DNA from: Chloroflexi bacterium 44-23
GTDB lineage: Bacteria; Chloroflexota; Anaerolineae; Anaerolineales; Anaerolineaceae
Direction of reading: 5' to 3'
DNA length: 64,000 nucleotides
Assembly: GCA_001899005.1 (NCBI GenBank)
Contig: MKUW01000028.1
Location: 365,033 to 429,032, forward strand
This document shows, piece by piece, positions 35,262-44,767 of the stretch. The position numbers were made by a program, and so were the translations under genes. Each line of letters begins with the position of its first letter. The first letter of the stretch is position 1. The notes beneath the pieces were generated by a model. It saw only the letters and a program-made list of their open reading frames with translations, searched no databases and was not told the origin of the DNA.

Positions 35262-35648
35262 ATGCCATCTCAATATAAACACATTAACAAAAAATTACTG
35301 CTGGGGGATTGGCTGGCATTATTACTGGTGACACTGATTGGATTTTTCAATCACAACCAACAATTTCTATTAGTGCGCTATCTGGCAACTGCATTACCTT
35401 TATGCCTCACCTGGCTATTGAGTGCGCCTTGGTTTGGCTTGCTCGCACAATCCAGCACTGGGATGAGCACTGTATGGTGGAGAGTCATCTTGGCAATAAG
35501 CTTAAGCACCCCATTGGCACTTCTCATCCGCGCAATTCTGCTTGGGAGCAGTATTGAAGTGAGTTTTAGCCTGGTTATGATCGCTACCAGTGCGCTGGCA
35601 ATCATTCTTTGGCGCTTGCTATGGCGGAAGGTGTTTAAGCAGTTTTAA
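35262..35648 (+). CDS. DUF3054 family membrane protein
   Basis: A 128-aa protein with four hydrophobic helices. LLGDWLALLLVTLIGF, TALPLCLTWLLSAPWFGLL and TPLALLIRAILLG match the pattern of DUF3054, a small membrane family common in Actinobacteria, Chloroflexota and archaea. Function is unknown. See the adjacent -10 box for the leaderless start. Confidence 0.82.
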   Translation: MPSQYKHINKKLLLGDWLALLLVTLIGFFNHNQQFLLVRYLATALPLCLTWLLSAPWFGLLAQSSTGMSTVWWRVILAISLSTPLALLIRAILLGSSIEVSFSLVMIATSALAIILWRLLWRKVFKQF

Positions 35649-35749
35649 CGATCTTTTTGGTTGTGATTATTTCTTCCACCAAGGCGATGCTTTCAGAATT
35701 GGTTTGGTAAATACCGATCAAGATGTACATTCGAACCGGGAGTCCTCAA

Positions 35750-37057
35750 TCACGATACACCCGGACTACCTGGCAACCGGCGTGGTACCTGCTTTTCCAT
35801 AAAGAAGAAAATAAAACCCAAAATGCTAATACTACCGGCAATAATCAGGCTTGCATTAATCCCCAGCATGTTAGAAAGCCAGGGTGCAAGTAATGGGGCT
35901 GCTATCAGCGAGAGGTATTGCAGCATTTGCGCTGCAGCCACGAAAGTTGCACTGTAATCAATTGGAACACGATTCATTAATTCATCAAAGAAAACCAGGT
36001 TTAAACCGGCCTGGAATATACCGTTGATGCCGGCAAAGATAACCACCGGCCAGACGCGATGACTGATGCCAACCAGAATGGGATATAAAGAAGCTCCCAG
36101 GGTGGTTGCCAGCAATACCAGGTGCGAGCCTCGACGACGGGTTTGATTCATCCAAAAAAAGTAACCGAGAATAACCGTGGAAGATGAAGCGATATTTATC
36201 AGGGCAATCCAAAAGTCACTGGCATTCAAACTGCGAACATAATAAATCGGTAACAAAGGGTTAGCCAATGCTGCCCCAGACAAAAAAATGAAACGCTTCC
36301 ACACAAAGGTGACAAAGGGTTTTTCACTCATAATGAGTTGGAAATAACCTTGAACACTTTCTTTGACTGAACGTTTGACTTTTTCAAATTGAAGGGGATT
36401 ATCCGAAATATGGATTCTGCTGGAAAAATAATAGCTGATCAAACCGCCAATTGACAATACGATAAAAACAACCTGGTAATTGAGCGGAAATGGCATTTTC
36501 TCCAAAACACTGCCGGCCACCAAAGCTGAAAGTGCATTGGTTAATCCAAGCAGCGACCAGCGATGAGTCATTAATTCATAGCGGCCACTTGAGCCTGACA
36601 CTTTGTTCATCACGACTGAGAATGTGATATTTAATACTGTTTGTGGCACGGTTGCAACAGCCCATAAACCGAGAATGCCGAGAATGGCAGCTGCTTGTGG
36701 AAGGAAGAAGACAATTAGGCCGGTAAATCCATAGCTGGATAGAACCAAAAGACGGGCAGCGCTAAACCAAGGCACAATATTCTTACGAGTTTGTAGAAAC
36801 TGCCCCAGCGGAATGGCTAAAATTAAGCCAGTCATGGCTGGCATAAACGTAAGCATACTGACCTGTAAAGTGGATGCCCCCAGGCGAGTTAATAACACCG
36901 GTAAGAACGGGGCCGCCGTGCTGGCAAGCCCGACCCCAATTGCGTCGATTTGAACGTTGCGAAAATTGGTGCGGTTCATTTCCGGCGCATTCTTTGGAAC
37001 ATTAAACCAACTGTATAACTGGTAAGAAATTTGACGAAAGAAATAAGGCGTCTTCAT
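35750..37057 (-). CDS. Major facilitator superfamily transporter
   Basis: A 435-aa membrane protein with twelve predicted helices and a central loop near residues 215-240. Features include ASTLQVSMLTFMPAMTGLI in helix 2 and PLGQFLQTRKNIVPW as a motif-A-like loop. The substrate cannot be read. It starts at the first ATG, 37057, without a clear ribosome site. The divergent neighbour is the ECF sigma gene across 332 bp. Confidence 0.85.
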   Translation of the reverse strand: MKTPYFFRQISYQLYSWFNVPKNAPEMNRTNFRNVQIDAIGVGLASTAAPFLPVLLTRLGASTLQVSMLTFMPAMTGLILAIPLGQFLQTRKNIVPWFSAARLLVLSSYGFTGLIVFFLPQAAAILGILGLWAVATVPQTVLNITFSVVMNKVSGSSGRYELMTHRWSLLGLTNALSALVAGSVLEKMPFPLNYQVVFIVLSIGGLISYYFSSRIHISDNPLQFEKVKRSVKESVQGYFQLIMSEKPFVTFVWKRFIFLSGAALANPLLPIYYVRSLNASDFWIALINIASSSTVILGYFFWMNQTRRRGSHLVLLATTLGASLYPILVGISHRVWPVVIFAGINGIFQAGLNLVFFDELMNRVPIDYSATFVAAAQMLQYLSLIAAPLLAPWLSNMLGINASLIIAGSISILGFIFFFMEKQVPRRLPGSPGVS

Positions 37058-37389
37058 GCAACTGTGCTCAATAAATAATTTTTTTGATCCAAAGATCCCT
37101 ACCGGTCAGATTGATTTTGGCCGCAAGGTTTGATTTTTGATTTAAATGAATTTTAACCAAACCGGATTTCCTACCCACATTCAGCCAATTAATAGGCCTT
37201 CCGACAATCATAACAACCTTAGCATATATTGTATAAGATTTGTGAAGTCCAAGGCAGTAGTTTATAATACCTTATAGAAAATACGTAATTTGGAGAAAAG
37301 GGAACCACAGAATGATATCTTACCTCAAACTTTTTTGTATGACAGGATATCAATAATTCTCCCTGGAAAGATCAAATCAATTCAAAAAA
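37058..37389. other. Divergent intergenic region, MFS / ECF sigma
   Basis: 332 bp without genes. TTTATAATACCTTATAG near 37260 is a possible promoter for the sigma gene. Nothing else is recognised. Confidence 0.4.
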
Positions 37390-38004
37390 ATGATGGATGA
37401 AATTGCGCTGGCCCTTTCTGCACAACAAGGTGATTTGGACGCCTTCAATCGCCTTGTACTAGAATTTCAGGATCTGGCATTTAACATCGCCTTCCGTATG
37501 CTGGGCGACCCCGATGCAGCAGCGGATGCCACACAATCTGCATTTATTGCGGCTTTCAAACACCTCTCATCTTATCGCGGTGGATCTTTTAAATCGTGGG
37601 TACTTCGGATCGTCACGAATACTTGCTATGATGAGCTCCGCCGTCAAAAGCGAAGGCCTACCACCCCGTTGGAACCGGTCCTGGATGGAGAAGATGAAGA
37701 AATTGAATCTCCGCAATGGTTGAGAGACGATTCGCCTTCACCCGAAAGTATGTTGGAATCGAGCGAGCTCGAAGATGCCATTCAAGAATGTCTGCAGACC
37801 ATGAAACACGATTTTCGATTGATGGTCATCATGGTAGACATTCATGGAATGGATTATCAGGAGGTCGCAGATAATACTGGCGTTCCTTTGGGTACGATCA
37901 AAAGTCGTCTGGCTCGAGCACGTGCAAAATTGCGAGATTGTTTGCAATATTTCCGGGAACTTTTGCCTCATAATTATCGTCATGATAGTGAGGGCAACCA
38001 ATGA
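37390..38004 (+). CDS. ECF-type RNA polymerase sigma factor
   Basis: A 204-aa sigma-70 family protein. Region 2 includes FQDLAFNIAFRMLGDPDAA and the DNA-melting SFKSWVLRIVTNTCYDELRR. Region 4 has a helix-turn-helix, MDYQEVADNTGVPLGTIKSR. The linker is acidic. It overlaps the following anti-sigma gene by 4 bp (ATGA), a typical ECF pair. Target promoters cannot be inferred. No strong ribosome site is present at ATG 37390. Confidence 0.92.
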   Translation: MMDEIALALSAQQGDLDAFNRLVLEFQDLAFNIAFRMLGDPDAAADATQSAFIAAFKHLSSYRGGSFKSWVLRIVTNTCYDELRRQKRRPTTPLEPVLDGEDEEIESPQWLRDDSPSPESMLESSELEDAIQECLQTMKHDFRLMVIMVDIHGMDYQEVADNTGVPLGTIKSRLARARAKLRDCLQYFRELLPHNYRHDSEGNQ

Positions 38005-38867
38005 AAATGAACCATATAAACAAAGACTGGCAACTATTATCTGCATACCTGGATGGGCAGCTAGCTTCACCTCAAAAGGAAAAGCTGGAAGCACGTCTCC
38101 TAAAAGATAACGTGTTGCAGGAAGCCTTTAGCTCACTTGAACAAACAAAATTGCTATTAAAGCATGCACGTCAGGTTAAATCTCCGCGCAACTTTACGCT
38201 TTCTCAGGCACAAGCTGAAAAGCTCAAATCAACGCGCACCTTCCGCTGGTTACCGGTGCTTTCACTTTCCTCGGTTCTGGCAACCATCATGATGATATTT
38301 GCCATCCTGATGGAGCTGGTCATCAGTCCTGTTGCAGTACCACTTATGGATACTGCCCAGAGCCCAACCGGTGAGATGCTGTCAATGCAGAGCGCACCGC
38401 AAGCAGAAAGTCTGGAGGCTAACGCTCCCGAAGAACAACCTATGATCATTCAATGGGGAGTTCCTGGACAGGGCGGTGGTGGAAGTGACTTGATGGCCAC
38501 AGGACTTGGAGGTGGCGGTGCTGTTGCCAAAGGAAGCAGCGATGTGGTAGGGATGGGTGGTGCTGAAATAATACCAAACCCATTATCATTGCCTCCTGAG
38601 TCACCCTCGCAGCCACAGGATGAAATTCCTAAATTAACTGCAAGCGAAAGCGATGGGTCGGGATTAATTCTGGGCTTACGCAGCGCTGAAGATACACAAG
38701 CCTATAACCAGGTCGTCATGGATGAAATTGCTAACAACCTGGCCACGCAAACCGAACGCGGGAAGGTTTCAACTCCCAACTTGCGCTGGATTCAGCTGGG
38801 CCTGGCCATAATTGCTCTGGTAACAGGCACGATTGCCTTATCAATGTGGAGAAAAATACAGCGTTGA
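38001..38867 (+). CDS. Anti-sigma factor, membrane-anchored
   Basis: A 288-aa protein. The N-terminal part (LSAYLDGQLASPQKEKLEAR) resembles the anti-sigma domain of RsiW/zf-HC2 type but lacks the zinc-binding H-x3-C-x2-C. A helix at about 75-105 follows, then a long Gly/Ser/Pro-rich extracytoplasmic segment, and a second helix at the C-terminus (LGLAIIALVTGTIALSMW). It should hold the cognate sigma factor at the membrane until signalled. Two helices are more than the usual one. Confidence 0.8.
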   Translation: MKMNHINKDWQLLSAYLDGQLASPQKEKLEARLLKDNVLQEAFSSLEQTKLLLKHARQVKSPRNFTLSQAQAEKLKSTRTFRWLPVLSLSSVLATIMMIFAILMELVISPVAVPLMDTAQSPTGEMLSMQSAPQAESLEANAPEEQPMIIQWGVPGQGGGGSDLMATGLGGGGAVAKGSSDVVGMGGAEIIPNPLSLPPESPSQPQDEIPKLTASESDGSGLILGLRSAEDTQAYNQVVMDEIANNLATQTERGKVSTPNLRWIQLGLAIIALVTGTIALSMWRKIQR

Positions 38868-39391
38868 CGCATGACCATCAAACCATAAGATTCTGCCCTT
38901 ATTGCGGCGAGACGGTGGTTCTCAAACAAATTTACAATGAAGAACATGCCGCCTGCCCAAATTGTCGCTGGGTGCACTATGAGGACCCCAAAGTTGCAGC
39001 AGGCGTGCTAGTTTTGGATGCCGGCCGAATTTTGCTCACCCGACGCATCTTTAACCCACACAAAGGGGATTGGACATTACCGGCTGGATTTATGAATGCG
39101 TATGAGAACCCGCAGGATACCGCCCGGCGCGAATGCCTCGAAGAAACCGGCCTCGAAGTGGAAATCGACAAACTTCTGGATATCATCAGCGGCCGTGAAC
39201 ACCCACGCGGGGCGGATATGGTAGTTGTCTATCTGGCTCACGTCACCGGCGGTACATTAATTGCTGGAGACGATGCATCCGAAGCAGCTTTTTTTGCCCT
39301 GACAAATTTGCCGCCACTCGCCTTTCAAGCCACCCAACAAATCGTTGAATCTTTACGGAATAATCGTTTCGACGATTTTCTATCCAAATAG
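38846..39391 (+). CDS. Nudix hydrolase with N-terminal zinc ribbon
   Basis: A 181-aa protein. A zinc ribbon CPYCG ... CPNC (about 18-40) precedes a complete Nudix box, G-x5-E-x7-REx2EE-x-G (from GFMNAYE to REC LEETG). Nudix enzymes cleave nucleoside diphosphates linked to another group, for example ADP-ribose or NADH; this zinc-ribbon form is like NudC or YjhB-type proteins. The start is a GTG at 38846 overlapping the anti-sigma gene by 22 bp; a TTG at 38864 is also possible. Confidence 0.87.
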   Translation: MEKNTALTHDHQTIRFCPYCGETVVLKQIYNEEHAACPNCRWVHYEDPKVAAGVLVLDAGRILLTRRIFNPHKGDWTLPAGFMNAYENPQDTARRECLEETGLEVEIDKLLDIISGREHPRGADMVVVYLAHVTGGTLIAGDDASEAAFFALTNLPPLAFQATQQIVESLRNNRFDDFLSK

Positions 39392-39539
39392 GGGCTGCGG
39401 GCGTCTGTACGTGAATAAACGCGTACATTTTCTTACGAATTTGCTATAATTAGAACAACCATTCGTATCATTTCAGTGGTTTTAGCTATCAGCATGACCA
39501 TTCATTGATTGTAATCTTTCTTTTAATCGGAGTGATTTC

Positions 39540-41978
39540 TTGGCAAAAAAACCTGTTCGCCAGAGTTCTACCAAACCCAGCAAATCGGGTAAAACTAAAG
39601 CACGTAGCGGTACACAAACACGCTCAAAAAGCACCACGCGCGCGCAGCGCTCACGAAAATCATCCGCTGCCAGAAAAAGTACCCCACTGCTTGTTCAACC
39701 ATGGCGGCGTATTTCAATGGAACGCCGGCTCGATATCCTGGGCATCATTATCGCATTAATCGGTTTTCTCACCATTCTCGGTCTGTTATCTTCACAACGC
39801 AGCCAGGTCACCGGATGGTGGGTCAACGCGATCACCCAGGTGGCCGGGTGGGGCACATTTGTTCTTCCTTTAGCACTCCTGATCGTCGGGTTATGGCTTA
39901 TTTTACGAAACCTGGAAGAATTGCCAATTCTATCCGCAGAGCGTCTTTCCGGCATTGTCCTCTTATATTTGAATTTACTGACCTGGTTACACCTGGCCGG
40001 CCATGGTGGCTGGGAACTGGCCGCCTCGGGAAAAGGCGGTGGGTATATCGGGGCATTTTTCGAACGCATTCTGGTCAGCAGTCTTGGAAACGCTGGGGCT
40101 GTCATCATTCTGATCGGCTGGTCACTAATTGCGCTAGGTCTTACCTTGGATATTTCCATACCGGATTTATTCCGAAAGCTGCAGCCGCTGATCCAACGTT
40201 GGCGCGAGCAACGGAGATCGCAGCAAAAGACTCGTGATATTTCCTACCATCCCAGGCGGTCAGCCCAAGAAGAAAGCGAAATTCCAACGGTAGTACAAAA
40301 CGGCTTCACCCCCATGCATCCTTCCGATAATTCTGGGGTGAAAGCCACTGCGAAAACAGGCTCGAAAATACAACCCGAAACCAATCCAACGTTTGAATCA
40401 AATCCATTGCAACCAACCGGCAAAAAAACTTCAATTTCTGTTCCTGCCAATGAGGGCTCTGTGGCGGCACCCTCGGTCACTCAAGGGGAAAGCGCAGGAA
40501 AATGGAAGCTGCCGGAAATAAAAACCATCCTCGATCCTGCGGCGCTGGTCAATATTGAAAGCAATATCGATCGAGACCGTGGCGGGTTAATTGAAGAGAC
40601 GCTCGCATCTTTCGGCGCACCCGCCAAAATTGTTGAAATTAAACGCGGCCCAACCATCACCCAATTTGGAGTCGAGCCGCTCTTTGTTGAAACGCGCTCC
40701 GGGAAGACACGTGTGCGGGTCAGTAAAATCGCCAATTTGGCGGATGATCTAGCCCTGGCTTTGGCTGCACCGCGTATTCGCATTCAAGCTCCGGTGCCCG
40801 GCCATAGTTATGTAGGCATTGAAGTGCCAAATTTTGAAGCGACCCGGGTAACCTTGTTGGAAGTTTTGGAGAGTAAAAATTTCAAGCATAAGAAAACAGC
40901 CCTGAAAATAGCGCTGGGCATGAACGTCTCTGGTGAACCGATTGCCACTGACTTAAGCGGACTGCCACATTTATTAATCGCAGGTACAACCGGTTCCGGC
41001 AAATCTGTCTGTGTAAATTCTATTTTATCCTGTTTACTATTGAATAATACTCCGGCTGAGCTGCGTTTGATTTTGGTCGACCCGAAGCGGGTGGAGCTAA
41101 CCGGATATAACGGCATTCCACATCTGCTGGCACCTGTCATCACCGACACTGACAAAGTGGTCAGCGCACTGCAGTGGATTCAACGCGAGATGGATGCCCG
41201 ATACCACCGTTTTTCGCAGCTCGGTTATCGTAATATTCAAGACCATAACAACAATCAAGCGGATAAATTACCCTACATCGTGGTGGTGGTGGATGAGCTG
41301 GCCGATTTAATGATGCTGGCTCCCGATGAGACCGAGCGCAGTTTGACACGCCTGGCACAGCTTGCGCGTGCGACCGGAATCCATCTGATCCTGGCTACTC
41401 AGCGGCCTTCCATTGATGTGGTTACCGGCTTGATCAAAGCCAATTTCCCGGCTCGCATTGCCTTTGCTGTCGCTTCAAACACCGACAGTCGCGTCATCCT
41501 TGACCAACCGGGTGCTGAACGGCTGCTTGGACGCGGTGATATGCTCTTTCAAGCGCCCGATGCAGCTGCTCCCGTCCGCTTACAAGGCGTTTTCATCACT
41601 GACCAGGAAATTGCTCGAACCGTAGATTATTGGCGTTTGCAGGCCATGAACATCAACCTGCCATCAACGAATGCTACCGCCACACTCGCTGAACCTCTTC
41701 CCAGCAATGAATCCTTAAATCAAGTGCCTTTGTTCGAGCCCTTACCTGATAAAAATGAAGATCCCATGCTGAATGAAGCCGTTGATATCGTTCGTCGTGA
41801 AGGAAGAGCTTCCATAACCATGTTACAGCGCCGCATGAGTGTAGGCTATACCCGCGCAGCTCGTATGATCGACATGCTCGAGGATCGCGGTATCATCAGT
41901 CCGCCGTTACCGCATTCGAATGTGCGTGAAATTCTGGACTATGGCCCCACCGCTCCACCGGAAGATGATGGGTATTAA
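39540..41978 (+). CDS. ftsK: DNA translocase FtsK/SpoIIIE
   Basis: An 812-aa protein. A basic, Ser/Lys/Arg-rich start (1-55) is followed by four helices (about 60-190), a charged linker, and the RecA-like motor with Walker A AGTTGSGKSV (about 481) and Walker B VVVVDELADLMM. The C-terminal gamma domain (RREGRASITMLQRRM) reads orienting DNA sites. It pumps chromosome ends across the closing septum. The start is TTG with GGAG nearby. A strong hairpin follows the stop. Confidence 0.95.
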   Translation: MAKKPVRQSSTKPSKSGKTKARSGTQTRSKSTTRAQRSRKSSAARKSTPLLVQPWRRISMERRLDILGIIIALIGFLTILGLLSSQRSQVTGWWVNAITQVAGWGTFVLPLALLIVGLWLILRNLEELPILSAERLSGIVLLYLNLLTWLHLAGHGGWELAASGKGGGYIGAFFERILVSSLGNAGAVIILIGWSLIALGLTLDISIPDLFRKLQPLIQRWREQRRSQQKTRDISYHPRRSAQEESEIPTVVQNGFTPMHPSDNSGVKATAKTGSKIQPETNPTFESNPLQPTGKKTSISVPANEGSVAAPSVTQGESAGKWKLPEIKTILDPAALVNIESNIDRDRGGLIEETLASFGAPAKIVEIKRGPTITQFGVEPLFVETRSGKTRVRVSKIANLADDLALALAAPRIRIQAPVPGHSYVGIEVPNFEATRVTLLEVLESKNFKHKKTALKIALGMNVSGEPIATDLSGLPHLLIAGTTGSGKSVCVNSILSCLLLNNTPAELRLILVDPKRVELTGYNGIPHLLAPVITDTDKVVSALQWIQREMDARYHRFSQLGYRNIQDHNNNQADKLPYIVVVVDELADLMMLAPDETERSLTRLAQLARATGIHLILATQRPSIDVVTGLIKANFPARIAFAVASNTDSRVILDQPGAERLLGRGDMLFQAPDAAAPVRLQGVFITDQEIARTVDYWRLQAMNINLPSTNATATLAEPLPSNESLNQVPLFEPLPDKNEDPMLNEAVDIVRREGRASITMLQRRMSVGYTRAARMIDMLEDRGIISPPLPHSNVREILDYGPTAPPEDDGY

Positions 41979-41980
41979 GT

Positions 41981-42022
41981 GAAACAGCTCAAATGGTTAA
42001 TGATCACCATTTGAGCTGTTTC
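41981..42022 (+). terminator. Perfect hairpin after ftsK
   Basis: GAAACAGCTCAAATGGT (41981-41997) pairs perfectly with ACCATTTGAGCTGTTTC (42006-42022) around an 8-nt loop. No T run follows, so it may be a bidirectional or processing hairpin. It lies between convergent ftsK and metK. Confidence 0.75.
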
Positions 42023-42036
42023 ATAAAATCCAGCCA

Positions 42037-42076
42037 GTAATGCGTTAAATCTTACTTATTTTCCATTACGCATTAC
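42037..42076. repeat. Intergenic GTAATGCG hairpin element, copy 3
   Basis: GTAATGCG and CGCATTAC frame about 24 bp. Related to the heptad elements at 976-1067, 24383-24452 and 50861-50916. Confidence 0.5.
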
Positions 42077-42102
42077 CCTCAATTATTATTTCAATTCCTT
42101 AC

Positions 42103-43314
42103 CTACAAACCTGCCGCTTTCCGCAACTGCTCGGCGCGGTCGGTGCGCTCCCAGGTCAAATCAAGATCGTCCCGGCCGAAATGCCCATAGGCAGCGAGCT
42201 TCTGGTAAATCGGACGGCGCAAGTCTAGGTCACGGATAATGGCACCCGGGCGAAGATCAAATGTTTTCTCCACCAAACGGGCAATTTCTTCATCGGGGAT
42301 GGTCCCTGTACCGAATGTTTCAACGTTGATACTAAGAGGATGAGCAACGCCGATAGCGTAAGCCAATTGAATTTCACAGCGGTCTGCCAGCCCGGCAGCG
42401 ACGATATTTTTAGCCACCCAGCGGGCTGCATAGGCTGCTGAACGGTCAACCTTGGTCGGGTCTTTTCCGGAGAAAGCACCACCGCCATGCCGGCCCATAC
42501 CGCCATAGGTATCCACTATGATTTTTCGACCAGTCACACCCGCATCACCCATTGGGCCGCCAATTACAAAGCGACCAGTTGGGTTGACATATATTTTCAT
42601 CTTACTATCCACTAATTCTGCCGGTAAGACCGGTAAAATAACATGCTCAATCACAGCCACCCGAATATCTTCCTGAGAGATTTCAGGGGCATGTTGGGTA
42701 CTGATCACAACAGTATCCACCCGGACTGGTTTCCCGTAATGGTATTCCACAGTCACCTGGCTCTTGCCATCTGGGCGCAGCCAGGGCAAGGTACCGTTCT
42801 TGCGTACTTCGGCCAACCGGCGGCAAAGATTGTGCGCCAGGTAAATCGGCATGGGCATCAAAACATCGGTTTCATTGCAGGCAAAACCGAACATCATACC
42901 CTGGTCACCGGCGCCAATTTGCTCAACCTCTTCATCGGTCACGGATTGACCTTTTGCTTCTAAAGACTTGTTTACACCCAGGGCAATATCATTGGATTGC
43001 TGCGCAATAGCGACCTGAACAGCACAGGTGTTTCCATCAAACCCTTTTTCACTGCTATCGTAGCCAATTCCCTTGACTACCTTACGCACCAGGCTATCCA
43101 TGTCTACATATCCCGAGGTTGTAATCTCACCCAGGATCATCACAAATCCGGTTTTGGTAGCAGTCTCACAAGCTACTCTTGAGTGCACATCCTGCTCTAA
43201 ACAGGCATCCAAAACTGCGTCGCTGACCTGATCACAAAGTTTATCAGGGTGCCCTTCGGTAACCGATTCTGAGGTGAAAAGGTACTTGGGGGAATTCATA
43301 AATGTAGTATTCAT
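42103..43314 (-). CDS. metK: S-adenosylmethionine synthetase
   Basis: A 403-aa enzyme of standard length. Typical signatures are SVTEGHPDKLCDQ near the start, GAGDQGMMFGFA in the middle, and GGGAFSGKDPTKVDRSAAY. It makes SAM from methionine and ATP. The start at 43314 has GGAGG eight bases upstream; another in-frame Met is at 43299. The gene is preceded by a SAM-I riboswitch and terminator, giving direct feedback by its product. Confidence 0.97.
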   Translation of the reverse strand: MNTTFMNSPKYLFTSESVTEGHPDKLCDQVSDAVLDACLEQDVHSRVACETATKTGFVMILGEITTSGYVDMDSLVRKVVKGIGYDSSEKGFDGNTCAVQVAIAQQSNDIALGVNKSLEAKGQSVTDEEVEQIGAGDQGMMFGFACNETDVLMPMPIYLAHNLCRRLAEVRKNGTLPWLRPDGKSQVTVEYHYGKPVRVDTVVISTQHAPEISQEDIRVAVIEHVILPVLPAELVDSKMKIYVNPTGRFVIGGPMGDAGVTGRKIIVDTYGGMGRHGGGAFSGKDPTKVDRSAAYAARWVAKNIVAAGLADRCEIQLAYAIGVAHPLSINVETFGTGTIPDEEIARLVEKTFDLRPGAIIRDLDLRRPIYQKLAAYGHFGRDDLDLTWERTDRAEQLRKAAGL

Positions 43315-43337
43315 TCGCCAAACCTCCATTTAAAAAA

Positions 43338-43365
43338 ATTGCCCCTACGGTTTACGAGGGGCAAT
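43338..43365 (-). terminator. Expression-platform terminator of the metK leader
   Basis: ATTGCCCCT and AGGGGCAAT form a 9-bp stem with a T run of seven on the minus strand, 24 bp before the metK ATG. Confidence 0.88.
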
Positions 43366-43387
43366 CCAGAAAATCCGAATTATCATT

Positions 43388-43498
43388 GCCTCTCATCTTC
43401 CAGAATTTACTGCCGGAATTGGCACCGTAAAAAACATTAGGTCTTTTTGGTTGCCGAGGCTTCACAGGGCCGGTCCCTCCGCCTCTCTGGATAAGAGT
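43388..43498 (-). promoter_or_regulatory. SAM-I (S-box) riboswitch controlling metK
   Basis: The minus strand has the S-box order: CTCTTATCCAGAGAGGCGGA, GGGACCGGCCC, TGAAGCCTCGGCAACC, AACGGTGCC-like ACGGTGCCAATTCC, and closing GATGAGAG that pairs with CTCTTATC. SAM binding should favour the downstream terminator. Confidence 0.94.
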
Positions 43499-43531
43499 TC
43501 CGCAAATGGGGCTTTGCCATTTACAAAGCAA

Positions 43532-43560
43532 ATGGTATCACAGGAGAAAAACAATGTCAA
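43532..43560 (-). promoter_or_regulatory. Promoter of the metK leader
   Basis: Minus-strand TTGACA (43555-43560), 17-bp spacer, TACCAT (43532-43537). Transcription would start about 27 bp before the riboswitch. The boxes sit in the distal end of the transposase remnant. Confidence 0.65.
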
Positions 43561-43905
43561 ATAATTTGTAGGTGAAAAAGAGCAATTGCAAAGTCAAGAA
43601 TGACGCACTTCTAACAAGAAATTGGGGGCCCATAGCGCAAAGCACTCTATTTACCTTGGCACCACATTTTTTCGGTTTAGTTTGTCTCAATAAATTGAAA
43701 GCCAGCTTCCTAAGCAATGCAAGATGGTCTGGTGCATGTCCTACCCTTACACTGCTTTCATCCTCTCTGAAAAAGACATCCATACTCCAATGGATTTGGT
43801 TCTCAATTTCCCACTACTGACGAATAAACTTCATCATTTGTGCCGCGCTAACATGGAAGCTGGATATAAAAAACCTGATTGTGAGGTAGTTTTGTTTGCT
43901 TGTTT
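43540..43905 (-). pseudogene. C-terminal remnant of an ISAs1-family transposase
   Basis: Read on the minus strand: FFISSFHVSAAQMMKFIRQ, a TAG stop, WEIENQIHWSMDVFFREDES, then HAPDHLALLRKLAFNLLRQ. This is the hallmark end of ISAs1-type transposases (YISSL, HWxIENxLHWxLDVxFxED, H-x-N-x-x-x-LR). The N-terminal two thirds are missing. No terminal inverted repeats were found. Confidence 0.8.
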
Positions 43906-43969
43906 TCAGCTTTACGATTCTCTTGTATCTTAAATTGTCTATTCCTGAAAAGTCCCGGTTATGGGATTG

Positions 43970-44767
43970 TTAATAAATAAGTATTGCGTAGTAAATAGTC
44001 GCACCAATATGAACCAGGGCTACTAAAAACAAAGTTAATCCCAATGGAATATGAATTGCATGCCACAATGATAACAATTTCCGAGCCGCAGCCAGGTCAT
44101 TAATTTGCCGCTGTACCTGTTCATATTTCCGTCGTACACGTAATAATTCCAATTCCGTTTGTTTTGCCGGATGAGAGGGTCCTGTTCGAATGGCAAGATC
44201 TGTAAAGACTGCTCCAATATCAATCCAAAATCGGGAAAGAACATTGAAAACAGTTCCTCCATTTGAATTGATTTTCTGAATGGGTTGCGTTTTATCCTGG
44301 TGTTTCAAGCGGGCTATTTCCGTTTCCATTCGACGGGCGGTCATTTCCAATTCCTTAAGATCAATCTCTGAGCCACTGGTTGTACGTGGAATGGAAGTAT
44401 AAATGTAACGGCCAAAAAAACCACTAAAAACAATCAAAAGTGTCATTAAACTCAGGACACCAGCCAGACCTTTAAATTCCCACCCAGGATGCAGCAGAAC
44501 CATGAAAGGACCTACAATTCCTGTGAAAATATGAAATTCAAGCCAGCTGGACATTTTACCCCAGCGTGCACCACGTTTACTCCGCTTTCTAAAGGAATAC
44601 AATGTTTCCGTCATCACCATCAAAAGAAATCCCAAAACTCCAAGGCTATGTCCCCAGAAACTACTGGCTGAAGGGATTTCTTTATTACTAATTTGTACCA
44701 ACAGGTAAAACAGAGTGATAAAGATCATTGCAATTAATGAATATACAAGTTCCTTTATTTTAAGCAT
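43970..44767 (-). CDS. Membrane b-type cytochrome-like protein of the multiheme operon
   Basis: A 265-aa protein with about five helices and a long soluble loop. His residues lie in two helices with haem-like spacing: HIFTGIVGPFMVLLHPGW (about 85-100) and WHAIHIPLGLTLFLVALVH (about 235-255), so two b hemes could sit across the membrane. I know of no exact family; it resembles ferric-reductase-like or NrfD-independent quinone-cytochrome modules. It overlaps the oxidoreductase gene by 8 bp and is last in the operon with two multiheme cytochromes, suggesting it links the quinone pool to them. Confidence 0.75.
   Translation of the reverse strand: MLKIKELVYSLIAMIFITLFYLLVQISNKEIPSASSFWGHSLGVLGFLLMVMTETLYSFRKRSKRGARWGKMSSWLEFHIFTGIVGPFMVLLHPGWEFKGLAGVLSLMTLLIVFSGFFGRYIYTSIPRTTSGSEIDLKELEMTARRMETEIARLKHQDKTQPIQKINSNGGTVFNVLSRFWIDIGAVFTDLAIRTGPSHPAKQTELELLRVRRKYEQVQRQINDLAAARKLLSLWHAIHIPLGLTLFLVALVHIGATIYYAILIY

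Noticed and set aside
37120..37290. Possible shared repeat between 37.2 kb and 49.5 kb (CAATTAAT-GGCCTT-CG)
   Set aside because: Only about 18 bases agree, with mismatches, and flanks do not align. Not enough to call a repeat.
39695..40237. Frames of 154-178 aa overlapping ftsK
   Set aside because: Shadows of a well-supported ftsK reading frame in other frames.
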